This document shows positions 21,933 to 34,100 of a DNA stretch of 64,000 nucleotides, piece by piece. Below the pieces are notes generated by a model. The model was not told where the DNA came from. It ran no database searches and was given only the letters and a program-made list of their open reading frames with translations. The position numbers and the translations under genes are program-made. Within the stretch, counting starts at the first letter, position 1. Every line of letters starts with the position of its first letter. This DNA comes from Haliclystus octoradiatus (Eukaryota; Cnidaria; Staurozoa; Stauromedusae; Haliclystidae). The DNA is taken from assembly GCA_916610825.1 (NCBI GenBank), contig OU744453.1, positions 1,217,001 through 1,281,000 of the forward strand, in the 5' to 3' direction.

Positions 21933-22364
21933 AGCCCCGGCCAAATGACTTTTTATCTCGCCAACATTCATGAATTCAACAAAATCCGATGAATGTTGGC
22001 GAAATAAAAGGTCATTTGGCCACCCTCACCTTTTCGGATTTCGTTTGCTCTTGGCTGATGTTGAATTTGGATTTTGAATACATTCAAAAATTTCGCCAAC
22101 ATTCATCGGATTTTGTTGAGTTCTATTGTTCTCTACTGATGTTGGCGAAGTGGCCAAATGACTTTTTATTTCGCCAACATTGTTGAATTTTGTTGAAAAT
22201 ATGAACCTTCCTCTGATTGGTCAACAATGACGTAGCTTGTCTCAGGATTGGTGGGCTCGATTGACTAGCCTCTAAGCCTCAAAATACCATCCGCTGTTGA
22301 CGAAAATGTACTCAACAAAATCCGATGAGTGTTGGCGAAAATAAAAAGTCATTTGGCAGGGGCT
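21933..22364. mobile_element. Harbinger-derived MITE, about 430 bp
   Basis: Left end AGCCCCGGCCAAATGACTTT, right end AGTCATTTGGCAGGGGCT, flanked by TTA on both sides (21930-21932 and 22365-22367). The inner motifs AACAAAATCCGATGA and GTTGGCGAA match the right end of the Harbinger element at 3783..3945, so that family's transposase is the likely mover. A further inverted copy of the motif near 22085-22200 shows internal rearrangement. Confidence 0.8.
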
Positions 22365-22367
22365 TTA

Positions 22368-23762
22368 CAGTGTTTTATTCAGACAAAATAGATAAATCTA
22401 GCCTTGTGATATTGATCGCCTACGAACGATCACCGTTGATCAAACACGAGTTAGCAGCATCAATTTTTTTATTATTCTATAGCTATCGAGATTTGAACTC
22501 TTAAAGCGAAGCATATTTATGATCTTTGCAAGCCTGAGAATTGCCTTTATTTTAATGCTACAAAGATTTTTGAAAATTTTTTGTAAGTGCTTTCTCTAGT
22601 TAGATGTTTTCATTTGAGGACTTGAATAATGTTTGCATACTTTAATTATAAACTCGCAGCAAATTTATCACGTAAATCGGTATTTATGAACATGGAAATG
22701 AAGACATTATCTCCAATGTTAAATCATATTGCCGTCTGTTCGTTCAACTAACCTTATAAATTCAGCAAGACGACCAGCAAGACTATAGCATAAGAATGTA
22801 GTTTACATAATTCTTTTCACTCTTCCTTCTTTGTTAAAAATGATTGCAACAATTTTACATAATTTTACATCATTAGTCGTTTTGTTTTGCATGTTAAATA
22901 ATCTAATTATTTCTTATAGCAATAAAATCTGTGTAAGGCTCCAAACGATTCATGTTATGATTTATTATTCGCTGGAATGCTTATTCAAAACGTCAAGGCC
23001 CTCAAAGAGCAAACTACTTTAGTGTTTTATTAAAGGTTTATTTTCCCTAGGCTTTTCATTTTCTTAAGAAAACAGGCAATGGATTTTGATTGGTTATGTC
23101 GTTTTTCTCGTGCGAGGAAAATGAATAAAGACACTGATTGGCTGGCTTTTGCATAATCAAAAAACTGACGGAAAACATGTTCATGGTGTTTTACTGACAA
23201 ATATCGCTGGCTATAGAATAAAGATATTTATATAGCTATTAAATACAAAATCAATTCCTTTAATTATTACATATAAACAGAAAATCTATGCACGACATTG
23301 CGTTGTTTGCATATAAATTCTGTCAGTCGATGTGGCGATAAGACGATCACAGGTATTATCCGACAAATCAGATGTATTTCTAAAGAAAAATTAATTTTAT
23401 TGCCATGAATATATTGCAATCGATATTGAAAATTATGTTAATTACAAAACATTTTTCAGAGATAAATGAGTACGAGAGCATTTCATGGCTCAGGAACGCT
23501 GACTAGCTCAGACAGATTTAGAACATCCGACGGAATATTCGCGAAGAAACAAACGTAATTCCGTGACTAATAGATACAATCTGCTCTTGAAATTATTCTC
23601 CTGTTGTAATAAAATGGTATCTTCACGTGACAGTACAGTTGCAACTGTCTTATGAAGAATATTTTGAACTTTGATATATCACAACATTAAAAAAAATTAT
23701 GATGAGATGGCAAACGTTAGAGTTAAATAACTCCTAAAATGGCATATGATAGGTTAACTCAC
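22368..23762. other. Gene A first intron, no other gene seen
   Basis: AT-rich with no coding frame that resembles the cluster exons. Confidence 0.4.
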
Positions 23763-24125
23763 TTTTTGATTCAGGATGACATTACATTCTCCATTTTGTT
23801 GAAATTGGTTCTTGATATTTGTCAGATTAAATAAACGACATTCTTTAACTTCATTATTGCAGTATTGAGAGGCAATACAATCTTTGGTTTGACGACATTT
23901 TGCAGCACATATGAATTCATTATTATATTGAAATTGGCCGATCTTAGAGTTTGAATTTACTTTTGTATTTTGAAAATAGCGTCATTTGTATACATCTGTT
24001 GATACGGGGTAACTGTTGCATGGTTGACTTTGTTCTTCACAAAATGATAGAGATAATGAAAAAGAGGAATAAATGAGACAATAAATTAATATAAACTTCT
24101 TTGTGAAAATATATTCTAGCGCCAT
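23763..24125 (-). pseudogene. Gene A exon 1: signal peptide and PAN/apple-like domain, with in-frame stop
   Basis: ATG at 24125-24123 is followed by a hydrophobic signal segment (FILIYCLIYSSFSLSLSF). The domain has ICAAKCRQTKDC and EVKECRLFN, matching the C-H-C-L-C pattern of the B, C and D exons. The exon is 121 codons, ends in phase 0 at GTGAGT, and has TGA at codon 48. Confidence 0.75.
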
Positions 24126-27100
24126 GATCAAATAGACGAAGACTAAACTAGATTTGTCCTATTTCCTCTTACTGTTTATGAGTTGTTCTTGAGCAGGTGC
24201 ATAGTATTAAGACTTTGTAGTTTGGATCTCTCCTAAGCAACTCAATCAAGCCCATCGGTGTCATACAGAGCTTCCTCGCAGTGTTAACAGTCAATTACAA
24301 CGTTAACAAATGAAAATGCAATCAATAGTCGTGTGTTATGTGTCTGGCCACAATGATTCACACGGGAATATTTATTACGATCGGATTTAAAGATTAATCT
24401 GAAACGCCTAGCTATATTGTGGACGGGCTACTTGTTATATTTCGTTTCTCGAGACTTTTAACAAATAAAAACCATTTATAGGGAAATTAACACAATAACT
24501 GCTTCAACCAAGATTTATGAACCAAGATTGTGGACACGTTTTTATTTGTGTAATAACTAACTTTGTTGAGAATAATTTTGTCATAACATTAAGGAAATAA
24601 AATCAATAATTTTAAAGTGATTTAAAAAGCTTTGCTCTAGGTTGTTCTTCGCTCTCCTACATTTGCTTCAAAAATGATATAATAATTTGAGATTCTGTTT
24701 TGGCTATAATGAGGACTGTATAATGTTTTTCTAAACTCAAAAGATCAAACGTTAACAGGATCAATACAAAGGAACATATCCAAATTATTGACATATTTCG
24801 CTTTCTTTCTAATGAGGAGTTAGCTCAATCTTAGGCATAGCAGCATAACTTGGCATAATTAAGTAACAAATACGAAATCAAACTATTTAATTTACATTAT
24901 TACGTCATTACAAAAGGTTAATTATTACAATATTACGCGTGATTACATGAAAAGGAGGTTAAATTCTTACCAAACGAGGCTATTTGAATTATTGTAAATA
25001 CTGTAATTACTTAATAAGTGCAGTTTTCGCCCAGACACCCCTGCATAATTTACCATCATAAATTCATGAGCCTGCAGGACCGGTGTCTAGCGTAGAAACA
25101 ATAAAATATTGCAAATGCAGCCTAATTTTACAATTAATCAAGAACTATTAATCGGCCTAATTAACATATTACTTATCTACATAAGAGTAAATAATATTTT
25201 TGTTGAAAAATAGGGCCTCTGGAGTAACTATTATTATTCTGGCGTAAATTCATGTTCAAAGCGACATATCACAAGCGAGGCTCTGCGAGCTATTTCCATA
25301 TCGAGCGAGGCTCTGCGTTTCAAATCATATCTCCAATTACTCAGGAGTTATTATTTTTCAATTTCAATATACAGTCGAACTTGCTTTATATTCCTCACCG
25401 GGTACGGATAAAAAATGGGCATTAAGCAAGGACGGAAGGAATATGATAGTCTGTATGGAGATTTGAAAATTGAATTCAGTTCTACGTGGAGATATTAAGC
25501 AAGGTGGGACATTAAAGGAGGGGATATTAACCAGGTTTGACTGTGTAAGAAAATTCCCCCAATGTTATGCTGAAGTTCTTTTGCCTTTGATAGATTCATT
25601 TAACAACAGTAAAATCATCAATGAGTACAGTTGCAAATGTAACGTTTTCAAATTGTTTACATGTATAAAGATTTCAGATTTAAAATTGAGTTTGATTCTA
25701 TCTTCCAACAATCAACAATAATCATTCCCGGCAACAATAATGTCAACATAGCTCTTTAAAGTGTTTACACTGCGAATAAACATCTTTTACGGCTGCTAAA
25801 CTTCTGTCTTGATCGGAAACGTCAGCCCTACTTCAAAACTTTTTTCAAGCAAAAGAGAATGTTTTAAACATGGTTTTTATGGTATTTAAATTTATCAAAT
25901 TTGCATAATGTATTGTACTGCTTGCGGTGACCTCATGAGACGTGTTGTTTAGCTGTTGAGCTCTATGTTGTATTTTTTAGTGAATCTGTTGTCTCCAACC
26001 TTCGAGCGGAGCAGTCGCTTCTCTCATTAGTCGTATTAGCTATATTCAACTCAATTAACTGAGTAATTAGTATGAGTGTGTAATACCTGTCGAGCCCATC
26101 CCCATCGGGGGGCTCTGGGGCATGTACTCCCTCGGAAAAAATGTTCAAAATAGAGCTGCTTAGATGGGCTGAAGAAGGGTTTCCACTAGACGGCATTTTC
26201 GCTGTAGCGAATCTTTCGCTAGATCATTCACAGTTAACCATTGAAATGTACCAGTCGTTTTCTGTGTCTGAACACTGTCTTCAATAATAAGTCTAATGTT
26301 TTTTCAAAATTTTATTTTCTCCGGAATTTCTTCAATTATTTTGCCAGACAAGGAAGAACGATGATTGAACACATCAATATCCTCACATGTGAGAAAAATC
26401 GAACGCGGCCTTTGATTGAACTCGACGTTTTCTTCGTATTTGAGATATTGATACGCGTCACTAAGAGGGTGTTTATACGAGTCGGAATAAACCGGTTGAC
26501 GATGAGACGGGCTGTTTATGTCGACTATTTATGCGGCAATTTCATCCCACTTTCAGCAAGACATAAGTTGCAATAAGACTAGCCCCGCTTTTCAAATGTC
26601 TTATCAACTTCATTTTGATATTTTCATTTTTTACAACGAAAATAGCAAATAATAAATTACTGCTCTATTTGATATCAATTTTTTATCTAAATGTTTGATT
26701 TATTCCAAACAATAATTAAATATTTTAAAGCAGACAATGCTATTCATTCGGAATTAATTGACGTCCCTAATTGATCAAGAGCACCATATACGGATACAAG
26801 ACATGCCAAACGGTGTGGATCCAGCCGTATACGGATCTAGCCTCATTCCATCGCGGCCCTCACCGGAGCGCCGCGCAGAAATGAGGGCCGTGATGGAATG
26901 TGGCTAATACGGATCCAGGATGCAGATCAGGGTACAGGTGTCTCGTAGAGTGCAGAAGCATTATTAATGGCGTATATATCGAAGAGAAACTTCTCTCGAT
27001 TTTTTGTTTGCAAAATTAAATGACGCTGAGATTGTGAACTTCAGGGGTTTGTTAGTAGTTTGAGTTAGCAGTTGGACGACTGTCCGTCCATGAGTTGACT

Positions 27101-27834
27101 GAACCTTGACATCTGGTTCAATTGCTTTTATGTTTCTACTTACAATGTCCTAATATTAAATAAAAATTTCACTCTGCTATCCTTTCTTTCAGAGACAAAG
27201 TAGTCAATGATGTTAGCTCTTCAATAATGCGTTGCAGTTTCCGATTTGTCTTCAGATTTGATACTCTCGAAAAATCTATGCAATAAATTTTGTACAATGT
27301 TTACCCCATAGAATTTGTAGACACACTAACCAAACAATAATATTGGAAAATCATGCTAGATTATTAAGTCATATGTAATTGGCACTTTTAGTTTCACGGT
27401 ATATGAAGAAACACAAAAATCATTTATGCTCTCGTAGGCCCTCATAGAGGAAGCCAACAAGTAAATGTTTTTAATAATTTTTCTTTATACATACTTAGTT
27501 AAAAATAATGGCATTGTAATAATAAGCATATGTTATGTACATGTGTAGCTATTTATACTTTTTTTATACCTCAAGTATTCAAAGCGTAATGTTAGTAAAC
27601 CGCATGGGTTTTATTAGTGGGTAATATTCTACAGTTAAATTAACTTGAATTTGAATTTAATAAAACGTCACTGTCATATTTTTATATTATGTGTTCTTAT
27701 CTGCCCCATATCGTTTATACACCATATATATATTGTAATCCAGAATGCATTTTTTTTTTGTAAATTCTATTTTACAAATTTTGAGGGATTATGTATGTCC
27801 ACAAATTACACAAAATGATAGCACTTGTAATGTT
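24126..27834. other. Intergenic region between genes A and B; no gene seen
   Basis: AT-rich. Short frames (for example 25470-25721 and 26241-26576) show no domain. A strong hairpin lies at 26838..26906. The stretch should hold the promoter of A and the 3' UTR of B, but I cannot point to their elements. Confidence 0.4.
26838..26906. repeat. GC-rich hairpin
   Basis: CATTCCATCGCGGCCCTCA and TGAGGGCCGTGATGGAATG are inverted with one mismatch around a GC-rich loop. GGATCCAG and ACGGATCC blocks outside extend the symmetry. Confidence 0.7.
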
Positions 27835-28187
27835 TTATACAAATCTAAATGCACCATGAGGAATGTTGCATGATGGATAAGTAACGATTTCTGGTCCTGT
27901 TCCTCCATTGTAGACATGAATACACATGTTCGTTGCTGCCTGCAGGCGAATGTTGAAATCTGATAAATATGTTAATAGACTCATGGTAGTGCCACATGAT
28001 GTACTAAGGGTGAAATAAGAATGAGTAGTTGTTCCAAGTGCTAATATACATTGATTTGTACCACTTAAATAAAATCTATTATTTTCATACATATACACTT
28101 CTATGCATGGATACTGTGACACTACAACCATTCTTCCACTTGCAGTATCGAATTTCAAGCATCGTCCATAATGATGTTTGAGATGAC
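27835..28187 (-). CDS. Gene B last exon: Cys-rich lectin-like C-terminal domain
   Basis: Phase-1 acceptor TGATAG, stop at 27837-27835. Blocks in order: GRCLKFD, NNRFYLSGTNQCILAL, HSYFTLSTSC, TNMCIHVYNGGTGPEIV, YPSC. Three Cys-bounded segments suggest a ricin-type beta-trefoil, but the classical QxW motif is not visible, so this is a tentative call. Confidence 0.75.
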
Positions 28188-31100
28188 CTATCAAAAAGGT
28201 GAACAGCAGTATTAAAGCATCAAATGCAGATGGAATTAGTTTCAAGATGTAGAAATTGACACATCCGAAGCTGAATACTGTATAGGTGTTACTGGCATAA
28301 TAGAAAGTTGATAACCCATTTTCATTCATTGAAGGAAATAATTTTTCAAATTCGTTCAATGATAATCAATATGTAATCATAATTCTCTGTTTGATTATAT
28401 TGAAAAAAGTTCTTGATTCTGTTTTTGAAGTTGAATAGTCAATATTACATTCTTTCTAAATGTTGATAAAAATAGGCAAAACAATCTGTTCTATCTCAGT
28501 TCCAGTTCCTAAAACCAATCTTTCCAATAAATACTGTAATGAAGGCAATTCACAAGGCAGAGTCAAGGTGTTGAATATCTCAAGCAATAGAATCACTGCA
28601 AGGACAGCATTTTTAAGGAAAATGGTTTGACTCAGAAGTCGTAAAAGAAAAGTGTGAAGAAGATTAGAAAAACGCTAGTGTCCATATTTTTATAAATTAC
28701 AATGCCGTTATCTAAAGAAGGGATTGGACACGCAACGAATGTAAATGGGGAATAAAATGGACAAAATTTAGCCAAGCATTGTATTTGGAGTGTTAGTTAT
28801 TTCACCAAGAATTGCAGGTGTATATCTATATTGGTCGCTTGACTTCCCCAAGTGAAGTTTTACGCAATCATTCAGGCCTAAAGAAGCTGTTTATTTGGTG
28901 ATCCTGTTTGTATTGTTCCTGTAAGTTCATGTTTACTATTTGTTCATTTCGTGTCTTTGCTAAATCACCAGAGCTTGCTGCAGTACGTTCAGTAAGTGAA
29001 TTTACATTTATAATTACCAACTCGAGAATGCCTTACCACATTGCTGTGTTGAAGGGCACGTGAATTTATCATATTCAATACCATCGCAGCCTGGTGATGC
29101 TGTTGGGTAACATTCTCTTTGTCTTGTTGGCTTCCGATACTTCATACATTCGTGGGGTAAACGTGCAACACAATTATCTGACCATTCACTCCATAAAGTC
29201 CAAATCACTGAATAAAATAACATTGTTTTTATAATTTTACAAATTGCAATTCAATTTCAGAAGCTAATCAGAATCACGGATTGATCATCAGGATTATGGT
29301 ATATCATCTATCATCTATATAGTCATGCAAAGGATGGTAATAGCTATATTGTCTTAAACATCCATTTTTGTTACTTTAGAAAGAAATGGAAATTAGGAAC
29401 AAAACAAATCAGAGAGGAATGAGCCTTAAAATGCAAGCCAACTCATATCTCATGATGAGCATGGTAGTCAAATCTTTTGTAGCGATTTTGAAATTTTTAT
29501 CTTGAATATTTTTGGTATGAAAATGATGCAGAAATCTTTGGTATGATAATATAAGTCAATCTGAAAAGAAAAAACATTAAAAATGTGACACCGGAACTAG
29601 TGCCAGGCTCTTTTCGTTCAAATGAATGGGTCTTCTTAAAAAGGTCGGGTGTAAAATTGCTTTACATAAATCTTAATTATTTTTGCTGATAATTGTACCT
29701 TGACATATTTGCTTGGATTCTACCGTGTGTTTTTCTTGATTGGTGAAGAAACAAAAAAGTTGTGGTGTTTTGAAGTTTCAAAAAGCAGTCACGCTTCAGC
29801 TGTTTTAGAAAGTTTCTAAACATCTGATTGATTAACTTTTTAGTATCGTCTGTATATTGGTTGTATTTTGAAACGTAGATTTTTAGAATAAAGAAGCGGT
29901 TGTTTTGTCATTGAGAATTTCTTGATATAGTTATATCCGTTAAAATAAGAACTTCAATTTGCAATCTTCAACGTCAATTTGCACAGAAGAAAACCACAAT
30001 TGAATGTTTGATAGCGTGACCCCATAATTTACAATATCTAGCCTAAATTGAGCCCATAAATGGTAAGCCTCAATACAGCACATTACATATAACGAAATAA
30101 CCTTAGGATCAGATGAAATTATCTAAAGATGTCGATGATCAACTTGAAAGTTATTACCTGGGCATGGCTGGGTGTGGCATGATAAAATTTTTTCATCATC
30201 TCCAAAGCATCTAATTCCTCCATGATTTGGTGTTGGATTAGAACATGATCTGGTATCAGTTTGAGATCCTCCGCCACATGAAACTGAGCAAGGCCCATCA
30301 ATCCATGGAGTCCAGCCACCGTGAACTGAAATTGAGATTTTTATAAAGAGATGTCAAAAATTGAAATGTAATTAGTTAATGTATCAAATAATATATTTAG
30401 TTTTGATGGACAGTACATAAATGCAAGCAAATTACAATTGAATAATGTGCTCTTGCAGGCCTTTTATCTTTGATCCGGCAGCTACAGTTAGAATCAAGCT
30501 TCAACGAAGACCATCGTATCAAATATATGTTGACGTCATAATGACAAAAGCTATCGAAGGGGTAAAATCAACTAAGGTATGAGTTATCTTAAGGGAGCAA
30601 AATTGACTAGCTGGCTGTACGCGCTTAGAGTCACATGCATGTTGGTCGTTTGTATTGTTTCTGTGCTTGAAACCATGCTGAAACTGAAATTTGAAGCCAT
30701 GTCTGACGTTGATAATTGAATTTACCCTTAAGCTTAATTTAAATTGAGCTTGTAGCGACCGCTGGTCAATTTTTCTCCTTCAAATCGCATAATAATGTTA
30801 CATAAGATTGAATGAAAAAATATTCGGTTCTGATTGGCAGAGGAAAAATCATTATTCTCCAATTAACTGCTTCGTTTGATTATTGAAAAATCCAATTAGG
30901 TAGAGTACTCCCTAATCGAATTCAAACCGTATGATATATTTATATTAAGGTATATTTGAAAAACCTTGCTGAATTCTGGCTACTACCAAAGCAAAGCAAG
31001 GAACACTATTAAAAGGTAAAACATATTTTGAATTGAATCTGCTGTTGGGAGACGATCTGGGCAAGTAGCTCAATGGTATAGAGTGCTAACATTACATGCA

Positions 31101-34100
31101 GGAGACCGCGGCTCGTTTCCTTGTCGCTCACAAATTTATTGTCTCTGTGCGTAATTGTGATGTAATAAATTATTCCTTGCAATTTCAAATAATTGTCCAT
31201 ATAAACGCGTATGATAATATAAGTCAATCTGAAAAGAAAAAACATTAAAAATGTGACACCAGAACTAGTGCCAGGCTCTTTTCGTTCAAATGAATGGTCT
31301 TCTTAAAAAGGTCGGGTGTAAAATTGCTTTACATAAATCTTAATTATTTTTGCTGATAATTGTACCTTGACATATTTGCTTGGATTCTACCGTGTGTTTT
31401 TCTTGATTGGTGAAGAAACAAAAAAGTTGTGGTGTTTTGAAGTTTCAAAAAGCAGTCACGCTTCAGCTGTTTTAGAAAGTTTCTAAACATCTGATTGATT
31501 AACTTTTTAGTATCGTCTGTATATTGGTTGTATTTTGAAACGTAGATTTTTAGAATAAAGAAGCGGTTGTTTTGTCATTGAGAATTTCTTGATATAGTTA
31601 TATCCGTTAAAATAAGAACTTCAATTTGCAATCTTCAACGTCAATTTGCACAGAAGAAAACCACAATTGAATGTTTGATAGCGTGACCCCATAATTTACA
31701 ATATCTAGCCTAAATTGAGCCCATAAATGGTAAGCCTCAATACAGCACATTACATATAACGAAATAACCTTAGGATCAGATGAAATTATCTAAAGATGTC
31801 GATGATCAACTTGAAAGTTATTACCTGGGCATGGCTGGGTGTGGCATGATAAAATTTTTTCATCATCTCCAAAGCATCTAATTCCTCCATGATTTGGTGT
31901 TGGATTAGAACATGATCTGGTATCAGTTTGAGATCCTCCGCCACATGAAACTGAGCAAGGCCCATCAATCCATGGAGTCCAGCCACCGTGAACTGAAATT
32001 GAGATTTTTATAAAGAGATGTCAAAAATTGAAATGTAATTAGTTAATGTATCAAATAATATATTTAGTTTTGATGGACAGTACATAAATGCAAGCAAATT
32101 ACAATTGAATAATGTGCTCTTGCAGGCCTTTTATCTTTGATCCGGCAGCTACAGTTAGAATCAAGCTTCAACGAAGACCATCGTATCAAATATATGTTGA
32201 CGTCATAATGACAAAAGCTATCGAAGGGGTAAAATCAACTAAGGTATGAGTTATCTTAAGGGAGCAAAATTGACTAGCTGGCTGTACGCGCTTAGAGTCA
32301 CATGCATGTTGGTCGTTTGTATTGTTTCTGTGCTTGAAACCATGCTGAAACTGAAATTTGAAGCCATGTCTGACGTTGATAATTGAATTTACCCTTAAGC
32401 TTAATTCAAATTGAGCTTGTAGCGACCGCTGGTCAATTTTTCTCCTTCAAATCGCATAATAATGTTACATAAGATTGAATGAAAAAATATTCGGTTCTGA
32501 TTGGCAGAGGAAAAATCATTATTCTCCAATTAACTGCTTCGTTTAATTATTGAAAAATCCAATTAGGTAGAGTACTCCCTAATCGAATTCAAACCGTATG
32601 ATATATTTATATTAAGGTATATTTGAAAAACCTTGCTGAATTCTGGCTACTACCAAAGCAAAGCAAGGAACACTATTAAAAGGTAAAACATATTTTGAAT
32701 TGAATCTGCTGTTGGGAGACGATCTGGGCAAGTAGCTCAATGGTATAGAGTGCTAACATTACATGCAGGAGACCGCGGCTCGTTTCCTTGTCGCTCACAA
32801 ATTTATTGTCTCTGTGCGTAATTGTGATGTAATAAATTATTCCTTGCAATTTCAAATAATTGTCCATATAAACGCGTATGATAATATAAGTCAATCTGAA
32901 AAGAAAAAACATTAAAAATGTGACACCGGAACTAGTGCCAGGCTCTTTTCGTTCAAATGAATGGGTCTTCTTAAAAAGGTCGGGTGTAAAATTGCTTTAC
33001 ATAAATCTTAATTATTTTTGCTGATAATTATACCTTGACATATTTGCTTGGATTCTACCGTGTGTTTTTCTTGATTGGTGAAGAAACAAAAAAGTTGTGG
33101 TGTTTTGAAGTTTCAAAAAGCAGTCACGCTTCAGCTGTTTTAGAAAGTTTCTAAACATCTGATTGATTAACTTTTTAGTATCGTCTGTATATTGGTTGTA
33201 TTTTGAAACGTAGATTTTTAGAATAAAGAAGCGGTTGTTTTGTCATTGAGAATTTCTTGATATAGTTATATCCGTTAAAATAAGAACTTCAATTTGCAAT
33301 CTTCAACGTCAATTTGCACAGAAGAAAACCACAATTGAATGTTTGATAGCGTGACCCCATAATTTACAATATCTAGCCTAAATTGAGCCCAGAAATGGTA
33401 AGCCTCAATACAGCACATTACATATAACGAAATAACCTTAGGATCAGATGAAATTATCTAAAGATGTCGATGATCAACTTGAAAGTTATTACCTGGGCAT
33501 GGCTGGGTGTGGCATGATAAAATTTTTTCATCATCTCCAAAGCATCTAATTCCTCCATGATTTGGTGTTGGATTAGAACATGATCTGGTATCAGTTTGAG
33601 ATCCTCCGCCACATGAAACTGAGCAAGGCCCATCAATCCATGGAGTCCAGCCACCGTGAACTGAAATTGAGATTTTTATAAAGAGATGTCAAAAATTGAA
33701 ATGTAATTAGTTAATGTATCAAATAATATATTTAGTTTTGATGGACAGTACATAAATGCAAGCAAATTACAATTGAATAATGTGCTCTTGCAGGCCTTTT
33801 ATCTTTGATCCGGCAGCTACAGTTAGAATCAAGCTTCAACGAAGACCATCGTATCAAATATATGTTGACGTCATAATGACAAAAGCTATCGAAGGGGTAA
33901 AATCAACTAAGGTATGAGTTATCTTAAGGGAGCAAAATTGACTAGCTGGCTGTACGCGCTTAGAGTCACATGCATGTTGGTCGTTTGTATTGTTTCTGTG
34001 CTTGAAACCATGCTGAAACTGAAATTTGAAGCCATGTCTGACGTTGATAATTGAATTTACCCTTAAGCTTAATTTAAATTGAGCTTGTAGCGACCGCTGG

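Larger units (their letters stand above)
5288..24125 (-). pseudogene. Gene A: secreted PAN-TSP1-lectin-like paralogue, probably inactivated
   Basis: Five exons on the minus strand fit the cluster plan: PAN exon 24125..23763, microexon 20293..20269, TSP1 exon 18676..18512, second-type TSP1 exon 16914..16744 and lectin-like exon 5648..5288. All junctions are GT-AG, with phase 0 after the PAN exon and phase 1 afterwards. Two lesions argue against function: an in-frame TGA at codon 48 of the PAN exon (23984-23982), and a 2-base TA insertion near 5547-5554 in the lectin exon that breaks the frame. The exon sum is a whole codon number only if those two bases are removed. The 11-kb last intron is full of transposons. 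The TSP1 exons themselves are intact, so loss may be recent, or the lesions may be assembly errors. Confidence 0.75.

Noticed and set aside
30119-30319. 66-codon open frame starting MAGLHGLMGLAQF, repeated in all five units
   Set aside because: It is a shifted reading of the TSP1 exon on the same strand. The correct frame gives GGWTPWIDGPCSVSCGGG with proper splice sites.
31059-31131. Functional tRNA gene
   Set aside because: A-box matches, but the anticodon stem does not pair properly and the B-box is altered; kept only as tRNA-like.
31009-31245. 78-codon minus-strand frame repeated in the array
   Set aside because: It runs across the tRNA-like segment and the unit junction, has no domain, and the unit 5 version changes at the array edge.
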